DNA from: Danio rerio
Lineage: Eukaryota > Chordata > Actinopteri > Cypriniformes > Danionidae
DNA length: 64,000 nt
Reading direction: 5' to 3'
Assembly: GCF_049306965.1 (NCBI RefSeq)
Contig: NC_133178.1
Location: forward strand, 51,259,001-51,323,000
The translations under genes and the position numbers were made by a program. Shown here one piece after another: positions 22,106 to 34,060 of the stretch. Every line of letters begins with the position of its first letter. Within the stretch, counting starts at the first letter, position 1. The notes under the pieces were generated by a model that was not told the origin of the DNA, searched no databases, and saw nothing but the letters and a program-made list of their open reading frames with translations.

Positions 22106-25100
22106 AGTACAGCTTGCATACTCATCATTCTGTGTTATTTTGGTGTCGATGAAGGCACCACATTAATGATCTCGTTGAGGTGATGGAGAAATGTGTTTCA
22201 TGAAATTAGATTTTTAACCTTATTCTTGACACACAAATGGGCCCAAAATCTATTTGGCTCAAGACATCCGGTCTCATTCACATCCACTGATTTTTATATG
22301 TAATTTAAAAAATTGGCTCGTTATGCTGCTTGATTTGACAAACTGATATTTTCTTATTATCATATTCTTCTTTTTATGCAAGTCATAAACACACTTGTTT
22401 GTAAAGCAAGACTGTATTCTGCAGTTTATTATTCCTAGTCAATTCTCCCATAGCAAACTCAATCGGAAGTTCTAAAACAATCACAAAAACAAGCAGATTT
22501 CTGCATTAAAGAATAAGGTCAAAACCCTTCATCCTTTCGAAGCTATCGCTAAATAAACCTTCAAAGGGATTAGGGCATAGGGATAAGCCCCTTCAAATAG
22601 AATGCAGTGTATGAGTAGATTAATCAAAAAGGGTCATGGTCCTGTTCAGTTATGGGCATGTTTGATTTGGTGCTTATAAATACCAACATCATTTGGCAAA
22701 AATCACTTAGTGCTTCTTTAGTTCACAAAAAAACTGCCAAAATTTACTCATCCTCCACATTTCTTTCTTCTGTTGAGCACAACGAAAGATAAACTGAAGA
22801 ATGGTTGAAAAAACATTGATTTACATACTATTTTTTGTTCTTAAATGGATGATGGCTGCTTATCCCAACATTCTTCAGAATAATTTGTTTTGTGTTCAAC
22901 GTAAGAAAAAATTCATAGAGGTTAAGAACCACTTAAGTGTAAGGAAATGGAGAGGAAACTTTCATTTTTGAGTGAACTATCTCTTTAATTATGCTCATGT
23001 TTTAATATCTGTGTAGCCATCTTAGATCAAATCATCGTCAAATACCTTCACTAGCTTTAGTGAATTCTGAAGTTTCTCAATCTTCTGAACTCTTTCCTGG
23101 ATCATTTGCTCCACCTCTCCCTCATTCTTCTGTAGCATGCAAGTGAAGAACAGAACCACAAACATGTTAAGAGCTTGGAATGTTGTATTAAACATTCAAA
23201 ACCACTTGATTAGCATTCACTACTATATGTTCTTGTAATGTATGTCAAAGACTCACCGGTTCCATCAACACTTGACCTTATAACACTAACATTTTCTGTT
23301 TTGAGAGAACCAAAATAAAATCAAAAACCACCTGCAATTTGAAGTCATTGCTTACTCCCATTTGAATGTATCCTAACAGGATTATAATATTAGCTTTTTC
23401 AGCATATTTCATGACTTATATCTAGTCTGAATTGCGTTATAAAAATAAATAAAAAAGGCAAAAGACATTTTAAATTAATTAAAGTATAAAGACTTCAACA
23501 ATGCTTCAATTTAATTAGTTTTTAAATAAATAATTTTTGTATTACGAATCCTGAAAACATACATCTCAGTTTCCACAAAAATATAAAGCAGCAGTTTTGA
23601 ACTCTCCCCTAATATGCTTTATGAAAGATCATGTGACACTAAAGACTAAAGTAGTGATTTTGAAAATTAAGTTGAGTCACAATAATAAACCACCAGTCAA
23701 ATGTTTGGCATAAGGTTTAAAAAAAAAAAAGACTATTATGCTTACCAAGGCTGTATTTCTTTAATAAAATAATTAAAACTGTTAAATTGTGAAATATTAT
23801 TGCTATTTTAAATAACTGTTTTGTACTGTACTGTGATTTAAAGCTGAATTTTTAGCATCACTCCAGTCTTTAGTTGCACAATCCTTTACAGATCATTATG
23901 CTGATTTGATGCTCTTTTATATTTGAGGAAAAAAGTAAATACATTTTTAATTGTAAGTCTTGAATAAGATTCCACAAAAATATGAAGCAGTCCAACAGTT
24001 TTTAACAATGACAACAGCAAAACTAATAAATAATAATGAAAATAAAACTGTTAAAAAAATAAAAATGTTTATTTTGAGGAGCAGATCATGCTATTCTAAT
24101 GATGTATAAATAATAATAATAATAAGAAGAAGAAGAAGAAGTAAAACTATTAAATTAAATTCCAACCTACATTTAATCAAAAAAGAAACTTTCCAGTTTT
24201 ACTAATTGTACTATACTTTTTCTAAATGCAGCCTTTACAAGCAAAATATATTTGAACATTTAGCAGTTATTTATAATTAGTAGTATTGGAAACTGTTATT
24301 TGAGATCAGTTATTTGAGAGATTTAACAATATTTTTTGATCAAATAAATGGAACTTTGGTGGGTAGAAAGAAGAGTTCACATTGTTCTAAAATACAATAA
24401 ATATGAATATCATCACATGCACAATAAACAAAACGTTGGATTGTTTTAATCCAGCGTTGTGTCAGACATGGATATACCAATCAATATCAATTGGTGTACA
24501 CTGAACCCAACAGTCAACTTTATCAAATGAAATGAGCGTAGTTAACTCAAAATTGACTGAAGGTTAATTCTACTTATTTGAAAAGAGTTTTGAACTCACT
24601 GTTGAAGGTAATGAGAAGGCCCACACGGAACCTGCACGCTCAGAATTTCGCAGATTTTCCACAGAATTCTGCAGATTTTTAGCCCATCATTAATTCTGTT
24701 TATTTACTTGAGTAAACATGTGTACATCTAAATTTATTTAGTTTTTAAATTAACAGTAATATTTTTGACTAATATGAAAATGTTAATCTGATTTATGTAC
24801 AATGCAGTTTGTACAGTAATATTTTCTGTCTTTTAGTAGATATATTATGAGAGACTTGCTTTGTTTATCAAATGATGATTAGTGAATCAAAGTGAATTAA
24901 ATTGGATTTGCATTTTAAACATTAAAAACAAGTTAAAAATATATTTTTTTTATTTCACATATTAAGGTTTTTGTTATGATACTCCCAAAATAATTTAGTA
25001 GAAATCTGCAGTTTTTTTTTACCAAAATTGCCCGCAGAAATAGCTAAAAACGTCCGCAGATTCCGTCTGGACCTAATGAGTTAATTAAATATCTCATTGC

Positions 25101-25823
25101 TTCAACTTAAATTGAGTAACTTCACAGTACTCATATAGATTGTTTTTTTTTTTTTTTACTTAAATGGTTTGTAGCAATTGGTTTATAGTACTCAGCTGGT
25201 TTTAATTATCTTCATTTATTGGGTTTTACTGTGCTCAGATTGCTTCTTTTATTTAAATGGATTAAGTTCACAGTACTTATTAGGATTAGTTTTTGAACTT
25301 AAATGGTTTGTTGCAGTCGGTTTCCTCAAATGGTTTGAGTAAACTTAACAAATTGGGTTTTACAGAGTATGTGTAGACCTAATATAAAAAAAATTCAAAG
25401 TATGATATAAAATTTAGCTACTTTAAAACAACACATTTTGTCAACATTTGACTCAACATTGAGTTAAAACACTCAATCTTTTTTTAAAATTTTTTTTTTT
25501 TACCTATGTTTATTAACAGCAGTACTCACGGGCTCATCTTGAAGTTCATCCATACTGAAGAACTTGGATTTGGCAGCCAGGCGTGTTTTTCTGTAGTTCT
25601 CAGTGACGTCAGCCAGTATGCGGTTGACGCTGAGGCGCGGTCTGGAGCCGAAGGCCTTCCGGCAGAGCGGACACTCGTCTGAACCGCTACGGCTCCAGTA
25701 AACACGCAGACACGCTTTACAGAAACTGTGTCCACACGGAGTCGTCACAGGGTTACTGAAGATCTCCTCACACAGAGAGCACAAGAAGTGCTTCTCCGAC
25801 AGTTGACTGAGGGTGGACTCCAT
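17970..25823 (-). CDS. TRIM-type E3 ligase: RING, coiled coil, PRY/SPRY, no B-box found
   Basis: Six coding exons join in phase to 438 residues: 25823-25530, 23129-23046, 21290-21066, 20713-20572, 18624-18598, 18514-17970. The first gives a C3HC4 RING (C15, C18, C30, H32, C35, C38, C51, C54) preceded by LSEKHFLCSLC. The second and third give about 103 residues of heptad-rich coiled coil. The fourth and fifth are linkers, and the sixth is a PRY/SPRY domain starting VDVNLNPRTAH with WEVDVG and LDYDEGRVSFY. RING-type TRIMs ubiquitinate targets chosen by the SPRY domain, and fish have many in antiviral defence. All junctions have GT/AG. The RING exon joins the first coiled-coil exon directly in phase 0, and I find no exon with B-box Cys/His spacing in the 2.4-kb intron, unlike most relatives. 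Subfamily (bloodthirsty-like or TRIM39/35-like) is unsettled. Confidence 0.88.
18848..19400. mobile_element. TA-flanked MITE, near-complete copy
   Basis: Left tip CAGTTGAAGTGAGAATTATT and right tip AATAATTCTGACTTCAACTG are inverted repeats flanked by TA, as for Tc1/mariner-type elements. It is about 550 bases with no transposase. Other copies lie at 26784, 34525, 41246 and 47044, and decayed ones at 4450 and 49205. Located in the TRIM intron before the KYS mini-exon. Confidence 0.8.
21752..21983 (-). mobile_element. DANA-type SINE, internally deleted
   Basis: Reverse-complement DANA: tail ATTCATTCATTTATTTTCC on the left, GAATGAACCGCCAACTAATG and the CCCAGCCGAAACTCGAACC B-box region towards the right. 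About 120 bases of the middle are missing. Lies in a TRIM intron. Confidence 0.8.
22073..22106. repeat. (AAAT)n microsatellite
   Basis: Short run of tandem AAAT units beside a SINE. Confidence 0.85.
22717..22990. mobile_element. Short inverted-repeat MITE (AGTTCAC family)
   Basis: The left end TTTAGTTCACAAAAAAACTG and the right end TTTTTGAGTGAACTATCTC are imperfect inverted repeats; the interior has TTCTGTTGAGCACAACGAAAG. Related pieces are at 26174-26497 and 45340-45592. No coding frame. Confidence 0.55.
23560..24350. repeat. Dispersed AT-rich fish repeat, decayed
   Basis: Contains blocks such as CACTCCAGTCTTTAGTTGCA and TTACCAAGGCTGTATTTCTT, which recur in altered form at about 63060-63390. 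Boundaries are not defined. No gene. Confidence 0.4.
24616..25073. mobile_element. hAT-like MITE with target-site duplication
   Basis: Tips AGGCCCACACGGAACCTGC and (reverse) AGGTCCAGACGGAATCTGC are near-perfect inverted repeats, and TAATGAG stands on both sides (24609-24615 and 25074-25080). A 7-8 base duplication fits a hAT-type element. It sits inside another AT-rich repeat that resumes at 25081. Confidence 0.65.
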
Positions 25824-26173
25824 CCCTGATAGAGCACAGCAGCAGATCAAATCTTACTAGACTTATTAACACTTCAATTATCATAAATAGGCTGCTTAAA
25901 ACATCTTTATCAATACATGTTCTACATAAAACACTAAAAATGAAGCACAGAAATACATGTACTCTGCCAGGGACTATTAAAGGGGTAAGCCAAAAAAAAG
26001 TAAAATCCTAACAATTCTCAATGAAAATTAAAAAATGAAACTTTCAAACATGAGTTTCTTTCTTTTGTTATACACAAACTATGTGTATAATGAATAATTC
26101 TGGTGACAGTTAGTCATTGTTGAAATTATAATCAAGTAGGCCTACTTTACATGTCCATTATGTAAGTCAACAA

Positions 26174-26497
26174 GGGATTGTTCACCCTAAAATTAGCATT
26201 TTTTTATTGACATAAATAAATGAACTTATTATTTGTTCACCCTTGAGTGGTTCCAAACCTTTATGAGTTTTTATTCTGTCGTATACAAAAGATATTTTGA
26301 AGAAAGCTGAAAACCTGTTACCATTGCCCTATAGAAAAAACAAATACCATGGAAGTCAATAGGCTTTCTTCAAAACATTTTTTTGTGTGTGTGTGTGTGT
26401 TGACCAGAAGAAAAAAAATACAATAGGTTTGGAGAAAGTAAGAGTTAGGTAAATAAGGATAAAATGTACTTTTTTTGGGGTGAACTATTCCTTGAAA
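26174..26497. mobile_element. Short inverted-repeat MITE (AGTTCAC family)
   Basis: Left end GGGATTGTTCACCCTAAAAT and right end TTGGGGTGAACTATTCCTTG are inverted repeats. The interior includes a short GT run and the CCATGGAAGTCAATAGG block. Lies in the intron between the TRIM noncoding exon and the RING exon. Confidence 0.6.
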
Positions 26498-26783
26498 ATA
26501 AATGTACTTCTTTAAAACACAATATTAAACATTATGATAATGTATGCACAAAGTGCACTTAAGTGTGCTAAATAGCACAGTTTTGAAAGTGAACTTAAAA
26601 ATAACTAATTTGATTATTTTTCATTAAAATTCTGTTATATGTAAGTACAGTTAAAAATGATTTCAAGATTTGAAGCGCACATACAGTTAGCATTCATTAA
26701 GCACACTTCTTTTCCATGAGGGATTATGAAAATAGGATTTTTAGTTTGCAATTATTGCAATGTCTGATACCTACATACACTTT

Positions 26784-27333
26784 CAGTTGAAGTCAGAATT
26801 ATTAGCCCCCTTTGATTTTTTTTTCTTTTTTAAATATTTCCCTAATGATGTTTAACAGAACAATGAAATGTTCACATTATGTCTGATAATATTTTTTATC
26901 TTCTGGGTAAAGTCTTATTTGATTTATTTCAACTAAAATAAAACCAGTTTTTAATAATAATAAAAAAAAAACATTTTAAGGTCAAAATAATTAGCCCATT
27001 AAGCTATGTGTTTTTTCGATAGTCTACAGAACAAAGTACTGTTATACAATAACTTGCCCAATTACCCTAACTTGCCTAGTTAACCTAAACTAATTAAGCC
27101 TTTAAATGTCACTTTAAGCTGAAAACTATCTTAACAAGTATCTAGCAAAATAATATTTACTGTCATTATTGCAACGATAAAATACATCGATTATTAGAAA
27201 TGAGTTATTAAAACTATTATGTTTAGAAGTGTGTTTAAAAAAGTCTGCTCTCTGTTAAACAGAATACATAATATATATATATTAAACAGGAGGCCCATTA
27301 ATTCAGGGGGGCTGTTTATTCTGACTTCAATTG
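26784..27333. mobile_element. TA-flanked MITE copy
   Basis: Left tip CAGTTGAAGTCAGAATTATT, right tip CTGACTTCAATTG followed by TA. Same family and same orientation of internal blocks as the copy at 34525. Confidence 0.75.
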
Positions 27334-27555
27334 TACATTTATCTACACTCAATGTTGATGTATTACATTTTTAAGGTGAATTACTTGAATTGTACATACA
27401 TTAAACATAATATTAAACTGACTTAAATATGTGTTGCCACAACTTAATCATATATAGTTTTTTACAGAAATAAAAAGATTACAACTAAAGAGCAAAGCAA
27501 TGACAATTAAGAAACTTAAATTTTAAAAGTAAAAACTATAAAATTCAATAATTTT

Positions 27556-27669
27556 CTTGTCGGCTTAGTCCCTTTATTAATCTGGGGCTGCCACAGCGGA
27601 ATGAACCGCCCACTTATCCAGCAAGTTTTTACGCAGCGGATGCTCTTCCAGCCGCAACCCATCTCTTGG
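27556..27669 (-). mobile_element. DANA-type SINE, 3' fragment
   Basis: Reverse-complement 3' end with CGGCTTAGTCCCTTTATTAA and GGAATGAACCGCCCACTTAT, stopping at the CAACCCATCTCTTGG cassette. The 5' half is absent. Confidence 0.8.
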
Positions 27670-27779
27670 AAAAAAAATATAAAATTGTGTTTTATTTTAA
27701 AATTTACTTAAAATCTTTATGTATATAGCAGTAAAAGATGAATGCCTTCCTCTGTAGTCCCTAAACTTTCAAAAAGTGA

Positions 27780-28437
27780 TTAGCTGACTTAAAACAGTGG
27801 AGATGATAGTGGACTTCAGGAGAAACCCCCTGTTCTGCCCCAACTGAGCATCATGGAGAGCATTGTGGCAGCCGTGGAGTCATTCAGGTTCCTGGGCACC
27901 ACTATCTCTTAGGACCTGAAGTGGGACACTCACATAGTGGAAATGCGGCTATTGACTCTGTTGACAAAAAAGCTCAACAGAGGATGTACTTTCTTCGTCA
28001 GCTGAGGAAGTTCAACCTCCCAAAGAAGCTGCTGAAACAGTTCTACACCTCCATCATTGAATCAGTCATCTGCACACCAGTAACTGTCTGGTTCAGCTAC
28101 CAAATCCAACCTCCAATGACTAAGTAGAATAGTTCGGACTGCTGAGCGAATCATTCGTAGGCTACAACCTTCCCTACTATCCAAGAACCTTATTTAACAA
28201 CTTTACATACCAAATTGCACATAACAGCTGCTCATATAACATTGTATATAATAATATAGCTCTACATATACACTTGTCTATTTGTATATTTGCATTTACT
28301 ACTTACTGCTTTTTTATATATTTATTATCTGTTTTTTTCCTGTCTCTGTAATTCTGTTGCACTGTAGAAGCTTTCACGAAAACAAATTCCTGTGCTAACA
28401 TACCTGGCAATAAAGCTCTTTCTGATTCTGATTAAAA
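27780..28437 (+). mobile_element. LINE 3' end, Rex1/L2-like
   Basis: Plus-strand remnants of the end of a reverse-transcriptase protein: KKAQQRMYFLRQLRKFNLP followed by a TVWF-type block, the typical C-terminus of L2/CR1-group fish LINEs. The 3' UTR ends in GCTCTTTCTGATTCTGATT, the short tail repeat of such elements. The frame is interrupted and the element is heavily 5' truncated. The open frame 27921-28127 is part of it. Confidence 0.8.
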
Positions 28438-29180
28438 AAAAAGAAGTTGAGTAAACCCATTGCTTTAAAATATAAAGTAAACAAACTGATTTTATAGTTA
28501 TAAAAATATAGCCTACTTTTATAATTATAAAAATTAAGTTTAATCAAATTAACACAAAACTGGTAAATTTTTTATGTAAAGTCAACTTTGTTGTATGAAT
28601 AAATAAGTCACTGATAGTCTGATATCCAGAAAACACATTTATCTAAGATAAGACATTGGAAAAATTCCTGTCTGCAAACGTCAGCCTCATTGAACACAAA
28701 CGCAGATAAAAACTGATTATGCTCTCCTCTTTTCTTACTCTCACCTCTTTTTTGCATTTAAAAACTCAGAGCAAAGCTCGAGCCATTGTGCCTATGTAAA
28801 TATTTCCCAGCGCTTGCATAATGACAAGGCATTTCATTGCGTGTAAAGAGGATCTGTATTCAGTAAGGTATGGAGAAGAACAAGTCCAACCAGAAACCAG
28901 TGCCGTCAGTAGCACATCTAAATATTTATATCCAGCAGGTTTCAAGACAGTTTTTTCCCCCAGAAATAGTTCTAAAACTAAAGCAGTAAACATTCAGTAG
29001 TTGATCAAACTAAAAAATATCATTTATCACTTTATTATACATTTGCATCTTTAGAATGTTTACCAATCATTTCAATCTTATTTATAAAGCTTTAAGCATC
29101 ATTTGGCATGTTGCTCTTTACGCTTTAATCAAACATTTCAGATGAAAGTCAATGGTTTAAGTAATCCCACAGTTTCTTAC
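28438..29180. other. TRIM intron 1, no further feature
   Basis: AT-rich. The 75-codon minus-strand open frame at 28766-28993 has no domain and lies in the inferred 5' intron. Confidence 0.4.
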
Positions 29181-29250
29181 CTGTAGTGCCTTTAGTGTTT
29201 GTAGTGAGTCGCTCTTGTCTCTTTCAGTATGGTGAGTTTCATAAAGTGAA
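29181..29250 (-). other. TRIM gene noncoding first exon (inferred)
   Basis: Minus-strand GGCACTACAG at 29181 is followed by the donor GTAAGAAAC. It would join the acceptor TGCTCTATCAG two bases before the RING ATG. The 5' limit is uncertain. I looked for an interferon-response element upstream and saw no good match. Confidence 0.45.
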
Positions 29251-30229
29251 TCAGACCACAAAGTACACAGGTGTGTTTTCAGCAAGAGGAGGAGCCACAC
29301 AAAGCCTGCCTTGTACTTTACACTGAGTCACAAACCCCAGATAAATGACTCGAATGCCTTCAAAGTGTTGCAGATTTTATTGCTAGTATGATTAAGGCAG
29401 TGTTTCAACTTTAAACAAAAATTTTCAATAAACTTTTTTTAAATAAACAACATCTCAATGTACATTCTCTTATATAAATGTGTTTAATAAAAATGTGCAT
29501 TTACACAACTTTTTGACTTCATAGTGTTTGGATACACCCGAAGCAAAGGACAATTTCAGCATAAAACCTTATAACTTTTATGTAATTTTATTAAAGTTAC
29601 CTGCAAGACCAACAATAATGATTTCCGTAGTAAATAAATATATAGATTGTGATAAAATATAGATGTCACCATAAGATCATTTGGCAGCTACAAATGGATA
29701 CAATAATAAAATGTAAAAAAAAAAAAAAAAAAAAATAGTGAAATGAAAAACAATGAAACAACAGTAAAGAAAAAAAAAACTTAGAAACAAAAACCGTCAA
29801 TCAGTCTCAGGCATGTGTCATATCTGGCAAATGCAAAGATCACTGTATTTCATCTTCAAAAACACTTTTCACACTAAGCTTAAAGAAATAGTTCACCCCA
29901 ATATGAACATTTACTTCCTCAAGTGGTTGTAAACCTTAATGATTTTCTATATATATACAGTTTTATATACTCGATTTTATTTACATCTGAAGTAAAAATG
30001 ATTTACCCGTTTGTGAAGTTTAAATTTTAAATGGAGAGATGATTTTTCAACATAGTTTTCTGTAGAATAATGTAGCACAGTAGATTGTCAAATATATATA
30101 TGTATATGATTGTCAAATATATATATATCTTAAAGCGGATAATAATATCAACCTAAGAAAAGTTTTTTTCAAATATATATATTTTTTTACAGTCAAACTA
30201 AAAGAAACAAGACAAGTTTCTGAAACATT
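29251..30229. other. Intergenic DNA, with simple A-rich tracts
   Basis: Contains the presumed TRIM promoter next to 29250, a poly-A tract near 29710, and a half of the AGTTCAC-type repeat at about 29877 (AGTTCACCCCAATATGAAC). No gene. Confidence 0.4.
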
Positions 30230-31142
30230 ATTTGTTTATATTAAATTACAAACAAGTTTTAGAAACAAATAATAACTTCACTTCTAGTTGATCATTTGTT
30301 ATCAGAAGTGGCTTTTTTGAGGCAAAGGCCTCTAGATTACGCTTATTTTACAAAAATAAAATATGATTATGCTGAGGTTTTTAATAACTTAATTAGGACA
30401 TAAAATCTGACTTTGCTTAGACAAAAGTCTTGTCACTTAACAGAAATAATGTTCAGTATAGAATATAAAGTCATAGTGCAGTGGAAAAAGAATGAATACC
30501 TATGATATGAGCTTGGATGACTTCAAATAACTTATTAATAAAGTCATCTGGAATAGCAAAGAAAGCATTCTTGCAATAAAGAGAGTTCATCAAGATTATT
30601 TGAAGATTAGTCATCTTCAATCCTTTCTCCTTTATCTTACCCTAGACATGCTCAATAATGGTCATGTCTGGTGGCCGGGATAGCCAATCCTGGAGCACTT
30701 TGACCTTTTTTTTGCTTTCAGGAAATTTGATGTGGAGGGTGAAGTATGAGAAGGAGTGCTATCTTGCTAAAGAATTTGCCCTCTCCTGTGGTTTGTAATG
30801 TAATGGGCAGCACAAATGATTTGATCCCTTATGTTTTTGATGTTGCCATCCACTTTGCAGATCTCTCGCATGCCCCATACTAAATGTGACCACAAATCAT
30901 GATTTTTCCTTTACCAAACTTGACTGATCTCTGTGAGAATCTTGGGTCCATGTGGGTTCCATTAGGTCTTTTGCAGTATTTGTGGTTATTGGGATACAGT
31001 TCAACAGATGATTCATGGGAGTAATCTACCTGCTGCTACAGTACTTTTTCAAATGATCAACTAAAAGACTAGAAGAATCAACTTAAGTTTTATTTGTCCT
31101 TCTTACAACTGAGATCGACGACAAGACTTTTGTCATGTAGTG
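30230..31142 (-). mobile_element. Tc1-like transposon relic
   Basis: Same family as 57364-58260, matching it through blocks such as TCACTTAACAGAAATAATGT and GTGCAGTGGAAAAAGAAT. The right tip GACAAGACTTTTGTCATGTAGTG matches the inverted repeat of the copy at 5576; the left tip is decayed. The transposase lies on the minus strand and is broken. Confidence 0.75.
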
Positions 31143-32063
31143 TGTATATGCTCAACAATATAAAGAAACCCAAACCCAAATATAAGTTTGCAACAAGTTA
31201 AAGATGAGCAAATTACAGCAGAATTAATTTTTTTTTGGTGAACCCAGGTTACCATTATTCTGCTTTCAACCCTGTTTAAAGGTAAGTTTGACACTTTACA
31301 TAAACAGGCTGAATACTTGAGAACATGCCAACAAGGTCGTCAACCCAAGGTTTTATAGTGTTTACTGTAAAACGTCAGCATTTGAATCCACAGGATTAAT
31401 TGTTAACCTCTGTTGTATGAGTAGTGTGAAGCACAAAGCAGCGTGCAATATAAGGGCTTGGTATTATATAATATTTTGGTATGTCTGTCTTTCATAAAAA
31501 ATGTGTGACAACATTCAAATTTAAAAATAAGGTTTGAGAAAATCACTATGGCAAATCCTACCACATGCACATTCATTTATATACTATATAGAATATATTT
31601 TAGAGGTTGCAAAGTAATAATTTATTTTAAAAAAAATTATTCTGCCAGCTCAAGAGAAATTTAATCTTTGACTCAAAATTTGAATTCAAAAGCAGATTTA
31701 TTCAGGGACAAAGCAGCAGTGTTGCTGTGAGATGCCCAAATATTCTGCTCTGGCTTTGTTCAAAATCATTTTTAGAAAAGATAATTCCTGAGGAAAAACT
31801 ACTTAATTAAAGAGGTTTTGTATTTAATTTGTTACTGTACAACACTGCGTATAGGTAAATATTTGTTCCAGAGACAACTATCTGAATATCTAGATTCTGG
31901 GGGTTTTAAAAATGTAAATACCTAGAAACAGTTCTAAGTGAAGTTCCTAAAGCAAAATTGATATATATGTGCATTAGAAATTTTATTTTTGGGTATTCCC
32001 ACAAAATATAATATTTTTAATTACATATTACCCCAGAAAAATAAAAACAAAAACAAAAATGGA
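31143..32063. other. 3' flank of the first GIMAP-like gene
   Basis: AT-rich non-coding DNA. A minus-strand AATAAA at 31982-31987, about 80 bases past the stop, is a candidate polyadenylation signal. Confidence 0.4.
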
Positions 32064-33197
32064 CTAGGTGGAATCCCTGAGGGCATCTGGAAATGAGCTG
32101 GATATGTAGCTCCATGCTGCATTTACTGCTCCTCCAAGTACTCCACCAAGACCAGCACCAATAGCAGCTCCGATTGCCATTCCTTCATTTCCCACTGCAA
32201 ACCCCAGAAGTGCCCCAACAAACGCTCCTTTCCCCACAGCAACAGCATAATCAACAACTCTAAGTGTGAAGCCAATTTTATCAGCGACGGCCAGCTCTGC
32301 TTTTTCTCTGCACTCTATCTGTATCTTATCTTCATAGTTCTTCATCTCTCTGACCAGAGCTTCTCCTGAATGCTTCTTCTCCAGCATTTCCATTGTCTGC
32401 CTGATCTGCTTCTCCATGGATTTTCTGATGAAGCGCTCCTCGATCTGAATTCTTTTATCAGCATCCTTGAACTCCATGTTTGAGTAAACTCCATGCTCCG
32501 AGACCATCTCATCAATCTTGGTGAACAGAGCTTGTGTCTGGCTTCCCTCATGAGTCTGGTTCATTTCTTCATTGAAGAACAGGTAATTGTGGCCACATTT
32601 CTCTGCAATCTCCCTAAAGCTCTTATTCCTCTTCACCTCATCCTCTATGGACAGAGCTCTCCGATTTTTCTTTTGGTATAAAACAATCAGTATGTGCTTC
32701 AAAACTTGTTCACCAAAGTAGTGCACCACAGGCTTAAGTATGTCTGTAGTGTCTGCGGTCAAATGAAGCGCATCTAGAATGAGCAGCACAGCATGAGGAC
32801 CAGGACAAGAGCAACAAACAGCCTTCCTCAGTTCCCTCTGGACGATACGATCCGGTAAGCCTCTGTTATCCTGAAGATTTGGGGTATTGATCAGAGTTGT
32901 TTTTCTTTCCTGAACGACCCCTGAGCTTTTCTTGGTTGCTAAAATGTTGACTTCAAATCTGGAAAAGACGTCTTGCCCCAATATAGACTGGGAAGTTGAG
33001 ATCTGAACATCACTAGAGCTGCCGAAGATCAGCATCCTTAGTGGTGTTTCACTGCTCACTGTGAGGTGAAGGTTAAAGTAGATTTATTATTAAGCATTTT
33101 GTTATTCACTGAATTATTCTGAAATGCTGGTCAACTCACTGTTAGGAGGGCTGTCTAAGCTATCTCTTCTCCGTGTTTTCTCTTTGACTGTCGCCAT
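32064..33197 (-). CDS. GIMAP/AIG1-like pseudo-GTPase with glycine-zipper tail (copy A)
   Basis: Two coding exons (33197-33140 and 33058-32064) join in phase to 350 residues starting MATVKEKTRRRDSL; splice sites are GTGAGT and CACCTCACAG. The N-terminal half has the AIG1 fold pattern: an RMLIFG strand, SILG after the loop, the GIMAP conserved box CSCPGPHAVLLI (about 103-114), and a coiled-coil-like helical region at about 215-280. GTP-binding motifs are lost: the P-loop reads GSSSDVQI instead of GxxGxGKS (Lys to Gln), G3 reads NTPNL instead of DTPGL, and G4 has no TKxD. The C-terminus (about 290-335) is hydrophobic with repeated GxxxG, probably a membrane hairpin. GIMAP proteins act at membranes in lymphocytes and fish innate immunity; without nucleotide binding this one would be a scaffold or regulator. 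It neighbours copy B on the same strand. Confidence 0.85.
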
Positions 33198-33322
33198 ACT
33201 AAGAGTAGTGCTGACAGGAGATGAAGAATTGGAGATATGCTATCCTATTAAAGAAAAACAGAATAACAGATTACATTTTTAAATGGATAACTGACTATGA
33301 AAAAAAAAAACATATTGTTAAT

Positions 33323-33984
33323 CAGTGCTTACTAAGTTTAAGATACTCCCAAAAAAAGTAACTAGTAGCCGTTACTTTTATAAAAAGCAATACGTTACGT
33401 TAATTTTGTGTTACTTTTTCTGACCTGGCTGAGGCTTGATCTCTTTCAGAACTTGCAGGGTTTTTTTTTCTTCTTTTTTTCAAATAGAGGAGCTCTGTAA
33501 TTAACAACGGACTGCATAACCTTAATTTACATATAAATAAAAAAAATAATTAATGTAGGATAATGTTATCTTCTAAGAACTTCCTGACCCCAGAGATATC
33601 CATGCTGTACAGACAGATCAAGGAAAGTTTAAAGCAATGCGTTTGCTTTTGTACTTTTTGTCCATTCAGATAATCTACTTTTCCTTCTCTTTCATGTGTT
33701 CAAAATTAAAAGAATATTTCTATCGCAGGAATGTAAGGCTCTGTCATCTTCCTGTTCCTGTATTCTTTCATTGCGTGCAGGATTCAGTGTGATTATGATC
33801 ATTTTAATTCAGTAATTTGTTTTTAAAAGCATATTAACTAAACTAAAAAGCAACACCCATTACAATTTAAAAAAAGTAACTCAAATATTGTTTCTTAATT
33901 ATGAAAAGTGTTACTCGTTACTTAGAAAAGTAAAAATATTACATTTCTAACTTGTATTACTTTTAAGGCGTTACCCCAACACTG
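33323..33984. mobile_element. hAT-like transposon, non-autonomous
   Basis: Begins CAGTGCTTAC and ends TTACCCCAACACTG, with 8-base flanks TTGTTAAT (33315-33322) and CTGTTAAT (33985-33992) that differ at one position. Interior is rich in GTTACTTTT words and has no transposase. A relative begins at 62556 and shares CTTTCAGAACTTGCAG. Confidence 0.7.
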
Positions 33985-34060
33985 CTGTTAATTATGAGTT
34001 TCTGTCTTATCCTGTAGTCAACATTAGATTTTTAAACATTTAAAGTAAAATGATTACATA

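Noticed and set aside
23249-23290. Possible extra TRIM exon with GTGAGT donor on the minus strand
   Set aside because: In the only phase compatible with its neighbours it contains a stop, and it has no B-box residues.
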